Source: a virus. From it: a stretch of DNA of 55,887 nt. Position numbers and translations under genes: made by a program. Positions 1-7,673 of this stretch are shown here, in pieces. Every line of letters begins with the position of its first letter. The first letter of the stretch is position 1. The stretch lies in the IMG/VR virus record IMGVR_UViG_3300032360_000008, positions 1-55,887 of that record, one strand, 5' to 3'. The notes under the pieces are model-generated. The model was not told the DNA's origin, made no database searches, and was given only the letters and a program-made list of their open reading frames with translations.

Positions 1-63
1 ATATAGGTGGGCGTAAAAAAAATTAAAAAAAATAATATATTTGTTTTTATATAAATCTATCTA

Positions 64-162
64 TTAGCCTGAAGGACAGGCACTCCAAGAGCAACTCATA
101 CAAGTGTGACAGCCACCGGAATTAACTACCATTCCGCCATCTTTACATTGTGGACATTCCAT
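64..162 (-). CDS. Zinc-ribbon miniprotein, 32 aa
   Basis: A 32-residue protein with five of its six cysteines in the order CPxC, GGCHTC, SC, C. The pattern GCxTC-xx-C-SWSxC closely resembles the C-terminal zinc-binding tail of class II ribonucleotide reductases, but here it stands alone. A TATA-like CCAATATAAG on the plus strand lies about 27 bp before the start, as for the other leaderless genes. Function unknown; zinc binding is inferred from the cysteine spacing. Confidence 0.6.
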   Translation of the reverse strand: MECPQCKDGGMVVNSGGCHTCMSCSWSACPSG

Positions 163-413
163 AATATAATAATATCAAAATAACCCAATATAAGTTTTAC
201 ACAAGGACTTTGACAAAAATTAACTTTATAACCAATTCTTTTAAACTCTCAATAAGACCTTAAGAGAGTCAGAGGATTCATGCGTGTTGGAGGATATAAA
301 CTCTTTAACACAATTCCCCTCTTGGTTGAGATACATCAAGAGGGATATATAATATATGGAAAGGACTATATAGGGGGATATATTTTATATCATATAATAT
401 AAAAAATAGGATA
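163..413. other. Intergenic region with two hairpins
   Basis: No gene was found here. Two inverted repeats are visible: a 6 bp stem ACTCTC/GAGAGT at 245-250 and 264-269, and an 8 bp stem CCCTCTTG/CAAGAGGG at 317-324 and 337-344 with a 12-nt loop. Neither is followed by a clear T tract. They could be part of a small RNA or the 3' end of a minus transcript; function unknown. Confidence 0.4.
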
Positions 414-509
414 TTAACTAAAACATTCGTTAATACCACAGGTAGGACATTGTTTGCATAAATCGACTAGAGTGTCGCATTGAATACATGGTTCTGTCTC
501 CGCAGACAT
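414..509 (-). CDS. Cysteine-rich miniprotein, 31 aa
   Basis: A 31-residue protein with motifs CIQC, C, CPTC and C, which is enough ligands for one zinc ion. A TATA box (TATATAAA on the plus strand, 532-539) lies 26 bp before the ATG, supporting a leaderless start. It is one of a family-like set of tiny cysteine-rich proteins in this genome. Function not recognised. Confidence 0.55.
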   Translation of the reverse strand: MSAETEPCIQCDTLVDLCKQCPTCGINECFS

Positions 510-609
510 AATTAATATATAGTGCTTATCATATATAAATTTTCAGGTGTGTGTAAAATACGCCAATTCCTCCAAAACAGGCAGGATTAATCTTGTGGCT
601 CTCACGCCA

Positions 610-804
610 CTATATCAAACCTTCGTTATCTTCTTTACCTTCTTCACTTTGTTCCTTTTGCCATTCTATTTCAGACTTGTGCATTACTTCTAGTTTTCTT
701 CGTAATATTACATCTCCTTCACTCATTTTTTTACTCCCAAAATAATCACTCATAATACTTAGCATACGAGCCAAGTCCTTTGCACCAATTTCAACATACG
801 ACAT
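610..804 (-). CDS. Hypothetical protein, 64 aa
   Basis: A small soluble, charged, mostly helical protein with an acidic C-terminal tail. The ATG at 804 is supported by a TATA box (TATATAAA, 826-833) centred about 26 bp upstream. No family recognised. It follows the minus-strand genes 842-1512 but has its own promoter. Confidence 0.6.
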   Translation of the reverse strand: MSYVEIGAKDLARMLSIMSDYFGSKKMSEGDVILRRKLEVMHKSEIEWQKEQSEEGKEDNEGLI

Positions 805-841
805 ATTTTTGGTTTGAATTTATAGTATATAAACTAAATTG

Positions 842-1093
842 TCAATCTGACGACTGTTTCTTTTTTCTTGGTTTCTTTGCAATTTTTTTGATCTTTGCTA
901 ATGTTCCATTACTAGTAGGTATATCTATGCCTACATCTTCTAATTGGGGTGAGGCATTATACTCAGAAATTACCTGATTAAAGTCGCCTGACTCAATGAT
1001 TAGTTTAATTGAACGTGAGTCTAATGTTATATAAGGACATTGATCTAACAACCTTTGCAAACCATCTTCCAATATTGTATTTCTTGATCCCAT
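842..1093 (-). CDS. Hypothetical protein, 83 aa
   Basis: The first two thirds look globular; the C-terminus is strongly basic (KIKKIAKKPRKKK), which suggests nucleic acid binding. It begins 8 bp after the stop of the zinc-ribbon gene at 1101-1277, so it is probably the last gene of the minus operon that starts at 1512. No family recognised. Confidence 0.6.
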   Translation of the reverse strand: MGSRNTILEDGLQRLLDQCPYITLDSRSIKLIIESGDFNQVISEYNASPQLEDVGIDIPTSNGTLAKIKKIAKKPRKKKQSSD

Positions 1094-1100
1094 ATATAAA

Positions 1101-1277
1101 CTAAATAATAGTATTATTTAACTTTTTTTGTCTTTGATATAGTCTAGATTCATCTCTATGATTAGTAACCCTGCACTCGTCACAATATTTTCTGGTCATT
1201 TGACCTCGTAATGATTTGTTAAAATCACCATATTTAAACCCTTTTTTACACCTGATACAATATTTTTTTATTTTCAT
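1101..1277 (-). CDS. Zinc-ribbon protein, 58 aa
   Basis: Two CxxC knuckles are visible: CIRC near residues 7-10 and CDEC near 32-35, in a lysine- and arginine-rich chain. This resembles a small treble-clef or HNH-associated zinc ribbon. Its start overlaps the end of the upstream gene by 4 nt (ATGA), which indicates translational coupling. Role unknown; nucleic acid binding is plausible. Confidence 0.6.
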   Translation of the reverse strand: MKIKKYCIRCKKGFKYGDFNKSLRGQMTRKYCDECRVTNHRDESRLYQRQKKLNNTII

Positions 1278-1429
1278 TTCTTTTTAGTTCCTATACAATT
1301 CCATCCCAATTTACAGTTGGCACATAACAAAACTATATCTAAAAAATATACATCTGGGTATGCCTCATCTTCTCTTTCAGAAGACTCACCATGTTCTGTG
1401 GGAGAACCACACGAAGGACAATAGTTCAT
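1274..1429 (-). CDS. Zinc-ribbon protein, 51 aa
   Basis: The N-terminus has CPSC (residues 4-7) and the C-terminal part has CANC (36-39) plus a further C at 45, a typical two-knuckle zinc ribbon. It is joined by 4-nt ATGA overlaps to both neighbouring genes (1101-1277 and 1426-1512). No specific family recognised. Confidence 0.6.
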   Translation of the reverse strand: MNYCPSCGSPTEHGESSEREDEAYPDVYFLDIVLLCANCKLGWNCIGTKKK

Positions 1430-1512
1430 AATTCAATATCACAATCTTTGCATTTTAAATTTCCAAAGTGGTTATCTGCACTACACTTTGGACAGGTTAA
1501 TCGTTTAGTCAT
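1426..1512 (-). CDS. Zinc-ribbon miniprotein, 28 aa
   Basis: A 28-residue protein consisting of little more than CPKC and CKDC separated by 13 residues, a minimal rubredoxin-knuckle zinc ribbon. It is the first gene of a minus operon (1512 to 842) linked by ATGA overlaps. It is divergent from the plus-strand gene at 1553. Confidence 0.55.
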   Translation of the reverse strand: MTKRLTCPKCSADNHFGNLKCKDCDIEL

Positions 1513-1522
1513 ATTCTGATAA

Positions 1523-1530
1523 GTTTAAAT
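1523..1530 (+). promoter_or_regulatory. TATA box TTTAAATA
   Basis: TTTAAATA centred about 26 bp before the ATG at 1553. This is the spacing seen throughout the window and makes 1553 a better start than the in-frame ATG at 1547. Confidence 0.5.
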
Positions 1531-1552
1531 ATCTGCCTACATATTAATGTTT

Positions 1553-1690
1553 ATGGAAGAACTTAAAGATCCACACGAAGATCAATGGAACAGATTGTAT
1601 GAATTAAATATTAATCTATCTAAGTCAAAAGAGGATATTTATGATAGACGAGCAAGATCGATTAAATCACTCCTAGACAAGTATTGCTAA
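1553..1690 (+). CDS. Hypothetical protein, 45 aa
   Basis: A short helical, charged protein ending in YC. The start at 1553 is chosen from TATA spacing; ATG 1547 would add two residues. No family recognised. It lies between the divergent zinc-ribbon operon and the coiled-coil membrane protein that follows. Confidence 0.5.
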   Translation: MEELKDPHEDQWNRLYELNINLSKSKEDIYDRRARSIKSLLDKYC

Positions 1691-1723
1691 ATTTAAATAC
1701 ATAGATACATTTATTAAGGTACA

Positions 1724-2002
1724 TTGATTTCAAATGACGAGTTTTACCGTAATATGACTGAACAAATTAATAATATATATCATAATATGAATAAATTACA
1801 TAATGAAACTATGAATGATATAGAATCTTTAAAAGAAGACGTAAATAAATTAAAATCTTCATATAATCAACATATTGCAGTTGGAGATGCACTTAAAGAA
1901 GCAAAAAATAAAAATAAAATATCACAAAAACAAAAAATTGCTATTATTTTTGGTATAGTTCCGATAATGATAACAATATATACATTATTTATAAGTCGTT
2001 AA
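1724..2002 (+). CDS. Coiled-coil protein with C-terminal membrane anchor, 92 aa
   Basis: Residues 10-55 are heptad-rich and asparagine-rich (coiled coil), and residues 70-89 form one hydrophobic segment near the C-terminus, so the protein is probably tail-anchored in the membrane. The start is TTG: a TATA box ATTTAAATA at 1691-1699 lies about 28 bp upstream. The architecture resembles the XhlA-type proteins that accompany phage holins, so a lysis or membrane role is possible, but there is no sequence match to claim that. Its end overlaps the convergent gene at 1989 by 14 bp. Confidence 0.6.
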   Translation: MISNDEFYRNMTEQINNIYHNMNKLHNETMNDIESLKEDVNKLKSSYNQHIAVGDALKEAKNKNKISQKQKIAIIFGIVPIMITIYTLFISR

Positions 2003-2258
2003 TAATCCATCCACTCAAAGCCCAAAACAGTTGTTCTACAAACCATTCCTCTTGTTCAAAATTTGATATTAAACTTAACCCACATATAGATAATGCCTGA
2101 TGCACACTTTCTTCAACAGATGTACTTACTATATCTATCTCACTAATATGATGATGTAATGTTACCCATGTCTGTTTTGATTCTTCATAGCATACTCCTT
2201 TTTCATCAGAATCTTCCCGATTTATAAATCTAAAATTCTGCGGTTTCCATTTCCTCAT
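1989..2258 (-). CDS. Hypothetical protein, 89 aa
   Basis: A soluble, acidic protein of mixed composition with tryptophan-rich ends. The ATG is supported by an upstream TATA-like CTTTAAATT about 27 bp before it. It faces the palindrome cluster at 2306-2512, so it may be regulated from there together with the gene at 2556. No family recognised. Confidence 0.55.
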   Translation of the reverse strand: MRKWKPQNFRFINREDSDEKGVCYEESKQTWVTLHHHISEIDIVSTSVEESVHQALSICGLSLISNFEQEEWFVEQLFWALSGWIINDL

Positions 2259-2305
2259 AAAACATAAAGGATTTACAATAATTTAAAGATTATAAAATAA
2301 CATAC

Positions 2306-2512
2306 TATGATCATGATCATACTATACTTATATACTATGAGCCTAAAAGTATGATCATATAAGCATACAAAGTATGATCATATACTCATATTTTAAAAAA
2401 TTTATAGAATCAAGTCCTATTTTCTTTCTTTTGATAGCAATTCGTCTAATATAAGTCTTATGTACATACTATGTTCTTTTTTTTGTAAAGTATGATCATG
2501 ATCATGATCATA
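2306..2512. repeat. Cluster of ATGATCAT palindromes (operator or origin)
   Basis: Four perfect palindromes built on TATGATCATA: 2306-2321 (16 bp), 2350-2359, 2373-2382 and 2491-2512 (22 bp). Related TACTATG elements lie at 2304, 2334 and 2467. The longest palindrome abuts the promoter of the gene at 2556. Such a cluster usually means cooperative binding of a dimeric regulator or replication initiator. Which one cannot be told from sequence. Confidence 0.6.
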
Positions 2513-2525
2513 GTAGGGTTAAATG

Positions 2526-2533
2526 TTTATATC
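2526..2533 (+). promoter_or_regulatory. TATA box deciding the start at 2556
   Basis: TTTATATC lies 13 bp after the 22 bp palindrome and is centred 26 bp before the ATG at 2556. The first in-frame ATG at 2523 lies before this box and would be untranscribed if the box is used. Confidence 0.5.
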
Positions 2534-2555
2534 AAAGTTTATGTTATTGTTTTTA

Positions 2556-2909
2556 ATGGTAATTATAAACCCCAAAATTAAAAAACAGTTGAAAGATTTA
2601 GGTAAGATACCTTATAATAAAATTAAAAATCAATCCTGTGTAATTGTAGATATGCCAATAGGTCAAATGAAATCACATGATTTGGGTAGGGCATTATATG
2701 TTGTAACAAACGCATTTACTGAACTAACACATAAGCAACAAATTATAGTTAAGGTAATTAAACAATCTCAAGAAGATATTAAAAACGCTATTGAAGATGA
2801 TTCATTGACAAAAGAAGAATTAATAAATAAAATTAAGGAGATTGCTCTCGATCCTCATGTTGATGAAAAACGTTCTTTAGAAGACGATTCTTCTCAGGAA
2901 AAGGAATAG
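2556..2909 (+). CDS. Hypothetical protein, 117 aa, possible regulator
   Basis: A mixed alpha/beta protein with a charged, helical C-terminal half (residues 70-117). The longest frame starts at 2523, but the TATA box at 2526-2533 points to the ATG at 2556, which also removes an odd hydrophobic extension. It sits immediately downstream of the palindrome cluster, so it may be autoregulated. No helix-turn-helix or known family is obvious. Its 3' end overlaps the convergent gene at 2833-3048 by 77 bp. Confidence 0.6.
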   Translation: MVIINPKIKKQLKDLGKIPYNKIKNQSCVIVDMPIGQMKSHDLGRALYVVTNAFTELTHKQQIIVKVIKQSQEDIKNAIEDDSLTKEELINKIKEIALDPHVDEKRSLEDDSSQEKE

Positions 2910-3048
2910 TAACACCTTTCTTTGCTATATAATAAGTGCCTTTCATATTTCGTTTTCCATGATATTCCCCAATAGCAAAATTGTAATCACAATCAAATTT
3001 GTCTACAATTACACCATCAGATATTGTATAAACCGTAGCAGTTGCCAT
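2833..3048 (-). CDS. Hypothetical protein, 71 aa
   Basis: The N-terminal 50 residues look like a small beta protein. The last 20 residues are encoded antisense to the end of the 2556 gene. A TTTAATATT-like box lies about 26 bp upstream of the ATG, between this gene and the divergent radA. Moderately likely to be real; no family recognised. Confidence 0.45.
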   Translation of the reverse strand: MATATVYTISDGVIVDKFDCDYNFAIGEYHGKRNMKGTYYIAKKGVTIPFPEKNRLLKNVFHQHEDREQSP

Positions 3049-3081
3049 AAAGTTATATAGTATTTCAAATATTAAAGGGTT

Positions 3082-4101
3082 GTGGATATTATAAAGTTAA
3101 AAGGTATAGGGGAGGTTCAGAGAAAAAAAATGGAAAAAAATGGTATCACAACAGTAGAGCAATTATTCGTTATTCCTCCACCTAAAGTTGCAGAAATGTT
3201 AGGAATGGATAATAACTCTGCTATGGAATTATTTAAAAAGGCTAGAGAAAAATATGATGATTCCCCCGTGTTTCAATCAGGTCTAGATGCTAAAAAAGAA
3301 GATGATTCATTGGAAAAAATTTCAACTGGAACAAAAGCATTGGACAAACTGTTTACAGGTGGAATAGAGTGTAGTGCAACAACTGAAATATATGGAGAGT
3401 TCGGGTGTGGTAAAACACAGTTCTGTCACACTATGGCAGTAAGAGTTCAACTACCAAGAGACAAAGGTGGGCTTGAGGGAAAATGTGTTTGGATAGATTC
3501 AGAAGGAACATTTGAGCCAACAAGAATAGAAAGTATTTCAGAATCTTTAGACTTGGATAGTGAGAAAACACTTGAAAATATAATTAGAGCAAAAGCATAT
3601 AATTCAGCAGATCAATATTTAATTTTACAGGAACTTGAAAGGTTATTAGTTGAAGACAAAGAAATAAAACTAATTGTAATCGATAGTGCAACAGGTTTAT
3701 TCAGACAGGACTTTAGCGGTAGAGCCATGCTATCTGAAAGACAAAAATATCTAGATGAGTTTTTGACTATGGCTTCCAATATGGCTAACTTTCACAATAT
3801 AGCAATTATATGGACTAACCAAGTAATGATTAATCCCGGAGTTTTCTACGGAGATCCTGTAACAGCAATCGGGGGAACTGTTCTTGCACACAAGTCCACA
3901 TACAGAGTATATTTCAAAAAATCAGGTGCATACCGTATGGGTAAAATGGTAGACAGTCCTAAACACGGTCAAATTGAAGTAATGTTTGGCTTAAGTGAGG
4001 CAGGTGTAGTTGATCAAGAGGTTGCAGAGGAACTAGAAAAGAAACGTAAGGCAGATAAGGCAAAAGCAAAGAAAGAAGCAACAAAAGAAACAGTTATATA
4101 A
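3082..4101 (+). CDS. radA: RadA recombinase
   Basis: RecA/Rad51-family ATPase that forms filaments on single-stranded DNA for strand exchange. The N-terminus has a helix-hairpin-helix DNA-binding region (KGIGEVQRKKMEKNG, residues 6-20). Walker A is GEFGCGKT near residues 105-112. Walker B is LIVIDSA near 197-203, and the loop 2 region with an invariant-like GG lies at 255-270. Length (339 aa) matches archaeal RadA rather than the shorter RadB. The start is GTG: a TATATAG box about 26 bp upstream fits leaderless initiation. The C-terminus ends in a lysine/alanine-rich tail. It probably serves recombination-dependent replication or repair of the viral genome together with PolB and the PrimPol-MCM protein. 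It is transcribed alone, ahead of the virion genes. Confidence 0.95.
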   Translation: MDIIKLKGIGEVQRKKMEKNGITTVEQLFVIPPPKVAEMLGMDNNSAMELFKKAREKYDDSPVFQSGLDAKKEDDSLEKISTGTKALDKLFTGGIECSATTEIYGEFGCGKTQFCHTMAVRVQLPRDKGGLEGKCVWIDSEGTFEPTRIESISESLDLDSEKTLENIIRAKAYNSADQYLILQELERLLVEDKEIKLIVIDSATGLFRQDFSGRAMLSERQKYLDEFLTMASNMANFHNIAIIWTNQVMINPGVFYGDPVTAIGGTVLAHKSTYRVYFKKSGAYRMGKMVDSPKHGQIEVMFGLSEAGVVDQEVAEELEKKRKADKAKAKKEATKETVI

Positions 4102-4122
4102 GCAAAACTTGAGCATTTAAAT

Positions 4123-4233
4123 ATGAAATGTGAAGTTTGTAAAAAAGGCGACCTAATTCATACCGATTATGCCTATGATGGTGTAGATTTATTGGTATGT
4201 AGTAACGAAGAATGTGGCGAAGAATACGTTTAA
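4123..4233 (+). CDS. Zinc-ribbon miniprotein, 36 aa
   Basis: CEVC at residues 3-6 and CSNEEC at 26-31 form a compact zinc ribbon. A TATATAAG box at 4094-4101, overlapping the end of radA, is centred about 26 bp before the ATG. Function unknown. Confidence 0.55.
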   Translation: MKCEVCKKGDLIHTDYAYDGVDLLVCSNEECGEEYV

Positions 4234-4268
4234 AATCTTTAAATAGTATTGACACGCTTTGGTAGAAT

Positions 4269-6140
4269 ATGGGGTTCTTTGGCAAGATTAGGGATAATAT
4301 AGATCCAAGAAACTACCGTGTGGTAGAGAAAGATGACTATCAACGTGTTACTCAAGATCATTATGACATGAGAAAAGCCATAAATGATGAGTATTTACAC
4401 TCAAATTCTAGGGCTAGTACACCATATCCGTTCCTAGATACTCCTGATGGCAGTAAAATTCCAATGTGGCGTATGTCACCAAATAGAATGTATGAATTAG
4501 CAGATTATGTAGGTGATTTAAGGGCAGTAATTGAGACAATTCAAAGGGAGATGTTTAGAAATGGTTTGGAAGTAAAACCACGTTTTGAACACAAATGTCT
4601 TGTTTGTTTAAAGGAATATGAACAAAAACCACTAAAAGACTATGTTCCAATTAGTGATTTAGGCAATAAAGATAAAAAAGAAAAGTTACAATGTAGTGCT
4701 TGTGGTAACAATAATCCTCGTAAATGGTCAAAACCAGATCCAAAAAATAGACAGGTATTACAAACACTTTTGGATAAAAGAGTAAATAACAACCAGCAAT
4801 CTCTTAAAATTGTTGCAAGACAAGCTGAAAGAGATTTGGATATTATAGATGGTTGTTACATTTTAGTGTCAAGACAATGGAAATTAAAGACATTTGCAAA
4901 TCCTGATCCTGAAACAGGTGCAACAAAAAAGGCACTTTCTAGCATAACTGAAAGTAAAATAGATGAAATTATTAGAATACATCCTATACAATGCAGTATA
5001 ATCGCAAGTGATGAAGCAGTTTTGGGAGTCGGTGCTGATGGAAAACCACGATATATATGCCCACAATATGAACATAGAGATGCTGTATTAGAAGTTCCAG
5101 TATGTCCTAAATGTGGTTGTGAGTGTTTTAACGCATTTTTAGAAACAAACAGCGTTCCTTATGGTATTCCACTTAGTAGTCCTAAAAAGATGTATTATGC
5201 ACAAAAAGAAATTGTATGGATTCCGGGCAAATTTTACCCAGATGTATTATATGGTAACTCACCAATTCAATCAGTATGGAAAAAAGTTCTATCACTTATG
5301 TTCCAAGATGAATATATGTGGAAATACTTTGACAAAGACAGACCACCAAAATCATTACTTGTAATGGGAAGTAGAAATGCTGAATCCGTACAATCCTTCA
5401 TGGAAAAACAAAGACAAGGTGCTAGACAAGATCCATATATGCCTAGACCAATTCTTCTTAATACGGAAAACGTAGGTCAATCACTTCAGTATATAGACCT
5501 TACTCCAAACTTTAAAGAGTTAGAATTAAGTGATCTTAGAAAAGAATTAAGACAAATTATATCTACTGTATATGGTGTTCAACCTTTGTTCTATGGTGAA
5601 CAGGCTAAAGCAGGTTTGGGTAACGAGGCACTTCAAGTAACTCTTACAAACAGAACTATCAAGTGGTTTCAAAGATTTTTGAATGAAAATTTCTTTAATG
5701 AGATTACTGATATAATGGAAATATATGATTGGAAAATTGAATTGGTAACTAGTGAAGAAATTGACGAACTCAGAGAGGAACAGGTTAGAGGTCAAAAGAT
5801 TGATAACACAGTTAAATTATATGGAATGGGCTTTGATGTAGCATTTGACGGTGAGAACAATATACTCATTTCACAATTCCCAAACCCTGAAAAACAACAA
5901 GCCATGATGGGTGGAGGTGTAGGTCAAAACGAGGGAGCAGGAAATAATGATAAAACAAAATCATCTGCACCAAAAGCAGAAGGAGAAGCACAGAAATTTG
6001 ACGGAGAACCAAAGATTGCAAGACCAAGTGATAAAGGTGGAACTGGCGATGGTAGCCCTGCTAGTGGAACGGGAACAACATTGAGTAACAAAGGTATGAA
6101 TAAAAAACAATGGGATAAGTTCTTAAAATCTTTAGATTAA
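4269..6140 (+). CDS. Portal protein with zinc-ribbon insertions
   Basis: At 623 aa this is the expected size for a tailed-virus portal, the dodecameric ring through which TerL pumps DNA. The central and C-terminal region (residues 330-500) shows the portal pattern: a conserved tyrosine/tryptophan stretch, a PRPILLN strand, and a helical stem followed by YGVQPLFYGE. Two cysteine clusters are unusual. The first is CLVC/CSAC (residues about 110-140); the second is C/CPKCGCEC (about 260-285). They look like one or two zinc-stabilised insertions. The last 80 residues are low-complexity, rich in Gly, Lys and Ser. A TTTAAATA box at 4237-4244 precedes the ATG by 28 bp. It is the first gene of the head module. 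Confidence 0.88.
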   Translation: MGFFGKIRDNIDPRNYRVVEKDDYQRVTQDHYDMRKAINDEYLHSNSRASTPYPFLDTPDGSKIPMWRMSPNRMYELADYVGDLRAVIETIQREMFRNGLEVKPRFEHKCLVCLKEYEQKPLKDYVPISDLGNKDKKEKLQCSACGNNNPRKWSKPDPKNRQVLQTLLDKRVNNNQQSLKIVARQAERDLDIIDGCYILVSRQWKLKTFANPDPETGATKKALSSITESKIDEIIRIHPIQCSIIASDEAVLGVGADGKPRYICPQYEHRDAVLEVPVCPKCGCECFNAFLETNSVPYGIPLSSPKKMYYAQKEIVWIPGKFYPDVLYGNSPIQSVWKKVLSLMFQDEYMWKYFDKDRPPKSLLVMGSRNAESVQSFMEKQRQGARQDPYMPRPILLNTENVGQSLQYIDLTPNFKELELSDLRKELRQIISTVYGVQPLFYGEQAKAGLGNEALQVTLTNRTIKWFQRFLNENFFNEITDIMEIYDWKIELVTSEEIDELREEQVRGQKIDNTVKLYGMGFDVAFDGENNILISQFPNPEKQQAMMGGGVGQNEGAGNNDKTKSSAPKAEGEAQKFDGEPKIARPSDKGGTGDGSPASGTGTTLSNKGMNKKQWDKFLKSLD

Positions 6141-6141
6141 A

Positions 6142-6291
6142 ATGCAATCTGATATTGAATTAACTGAATCTGTTATAAAATATATATCAAATATGCCCTA
6201 TGCAACTGCTTATGATATAGTAAAACACTTTGAAACTCTTGGTGTACCACCTGAGAAAGTCTTATATATTTTAAAGGAATTAAATAATTAA
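6142..6291 (+). CDS. Small winged-helix-like protein, 49 aa
   Basis: 49 residues with the helix pattern of half a winged helix (VIKYISNMPYATAYDIVKHF, then a second helix). It starts 1 bp after the portal stop and ends 1 bp before the next gene, so it is in the same operon. DNA binding is an inference; function unknown. Confidence 0.55.
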   Translation: MQSDIELTESVIKYISNMPYATAYDIVKHFETLGVPPEKVLYILKELNN

Positions 6292-6292
6292 A

Positions 6293-6832
6293 ATGGGAGA
6301 TTCAGATAAACGATTTGGTTGGACAGAAGATGGACTAGATGCAAAAGATAGAATCCAAAAAAATGATTTAAAAGAACGTGCAGGTAAAGAAAATCAACAC
6401 ACAAGAAATCTAAGACAAAGAGTTCAATCAGATGAACATACCAAAATTAATAATTATAGTGAGGGTTACTGTTATGGTTGTAGTAAAGTAGACAAAGTTA
6501 TATCTACTCTGATATATATGTGTGGGGAATGTATGGAAAAACGTGGAACAGAGGGGTTAATGTGTTTAGTTACAAAGAAACATAACTATGAATTATGTGA
6601 TATACACGCAGGATGGGAACTTGATGATGTGTGGCAGATCAACTGTTCAATGTGTGACTCTTGTATGAAAAGATTACATAAAGTTCACAATGCTTATAGA
6701 AAATCAGGCGGTAGAAAAAATTCTCCTGATGAAATTATGAAAAGAAAATATTATGCAAGAAATCCCGGAGAAGAAATTGGTAGTGGTATAACTAGAGATC
6801 AAACAAGTGATCAATCATTTAGATTGGGCTAA
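6293..6832 (+). CDS. Cysteine-rich zinc-binding protein, 179 aa
   Basis: Residues 58-130 carry CYGC, CGEC, C, CDIH and CSMCDSC motifs spaced as in multi-zinc treble-clef or RING-like domains. The N- and C-terminal thirds are charged and probably disordered. It lies directly after portal in a head operon, so it may be a virion or assembly factor, but the family was not recognised. Its stop overlaps the convergent minus gene at 6815 by 18 bp. Confidence 0.65.
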   Translation: MGDSDKRFGWTEDGLDAKDRIQKNDLKERAGKENQHTRNLRQRVQSDEHTKINNYSEGYCYGCSKVDKVISTLIYMCGECMEKRGTEGLMCLVTKKHNYELCDIHAGWELDDVWQINCSMCDSCMKRLHKVHNAYRKSGGRKNSPDEIMKRKYYARNPGEEIGSGITRDQTSDQSFRLG

Positions 6833-7381
6833 TTCTTTTTCTTTTTTGTCTATTTGTAATTCTAATTCTGCTATTTTTGACAGTTGTTCAGCAGTTGATG
6901 GCTCATCAAATCCTTCTTCCCAATGGAACTTAATCTTTTGTATGTTATAATCTATAATTAAATGTATTGTATTATCTCCAAAATCATAATACCATTCTCC
7001 CATTAATGACATTTTTTTTGCAGGTAGTTCTGATCCATAATATATACATTTTTTAGCAAATATGGGTTTAGACCACGGTAATATTGAATTTCTTACTTCA
7101 ACTCTTTTATCTTTTGGGTTGTAATAAAAATTAGTTCTTGATACATGATTTGGTTCTTTTGTGAATCTGGTGGTGTTTGTAGTGCCTACTCCGGGGTGTA
7201 TATGTACATATCGTTTTTGTAAATTAACATTATCTTGCATATATTCCATATCAGTATAGAACCAAAATGAACGATTTTCGGGTATATCTATTGATTTAAC
7301 CTCTAATCTACTATTAATTGATCCTGAAAAAGGGTTTCTTTTATTAAAAGTATATACATTATCATACACAAAAAAGTCCAC
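6815..7381 (-). CDS. Hypothetical protein, 188 aa, divergent in the head module
   Basis: A soluble protein with many aromatic beta strands and a C-terminal coiled coil (ELELQIDKKEKELAQ). The open frame extends to 7678, but that extension lies antisense to the membrane protein at 7431-7673. A palindromic TATA box (7401-7409) points to the GTG at 7381, giving 188 aa. It is the only minus-strand gene inside the morphogenesis block and shares its promoter with the 2-TM protein. Function not recognised; a lysogeny-like or host-modifying role is only a guess. Confidence 0.6.
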   Translation of the reverse strand: MDFFVYDNVYTFNKRNPFSGSINSRLEVKSIDIPENRSFWFYTDMEYMQDNVNLQKRYVHIHPGVGTTNTTRFTKEPNHVSRTNFYYNPKDKRVEVRNSILPWSKPIFAKKCIYYGSELPAKKMSLMGEWYYDFGDNTIHLIIDYNIQKIKFHWEEGFDEPSTAEQLSKIAELELQIDKKEKELAQSK

Positions 7382-7400
7382 ATATATCTTAAACAACACC

Positions 7401-7409
7401 TTTATATAA
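7401..7409. promoter_or_regulatory. Shared palindromic TATA box (divergent promoter)
   Basis: TTTATATAA is nearly self-complementary. It lies 26 bp before the plus-strand ATG at 7431 and about 24 bp before the minus-strand GTG at 7381, so one TATA element appears to serve both directions. Confidence 0.45.
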
Positions 7410-7430
7410 TCGTTTCTTTGCCATTTTATT

Positions 7431-7673
7431 ATGTCAATGTTTAAAAGACAAGATGTTGCAATCACAGTAGTTGCACTTTCATTGTTCTCAGCAATACTAT
7501 TTGTTGGGTGGGGAGCAGTAAAAGGACTATTATTTGATTCAACAGTACAAATGTCATCAGAACAATATGGAGCAATCTTTACCTTTGTATTTGGTATTTT
7601 GATTGGTTCAGCACTCACATACTTAGGTATTCGTGCAGGGCAAAACGGTTCTACGACCATATCACAGTCATAG
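7431..7673 (+). CDS. Two-TM small membrane protein (holin-like)
   Basis: 80 residues with two hydrophobic segments (about 10-34 and 46-66) separated by a short polar loop, with a polar tail. Size and topology match phage holins and also virion membrane proteins; sequence alone cannot separate these. Leaderless ATG 26 bp after the TATA box at 7401. It lies between the portal and protease genes. Confidence 0.6.
   Translation: MSMFKRQDVAITVVALSLFSAILFVGWGAVKGLLFDSTVQMSSEQYGAIFTFVFGILIGSALTYLGIRAGQNGSTTISQS

Noticed and set aside
4884-5075. Minus-strand frames inside portal (4884-5075, 5547-5795) and similar shadows in other large genes
   Set aside because: No promoters, overlapped fully by a gene with clear homology, and unusual composition.
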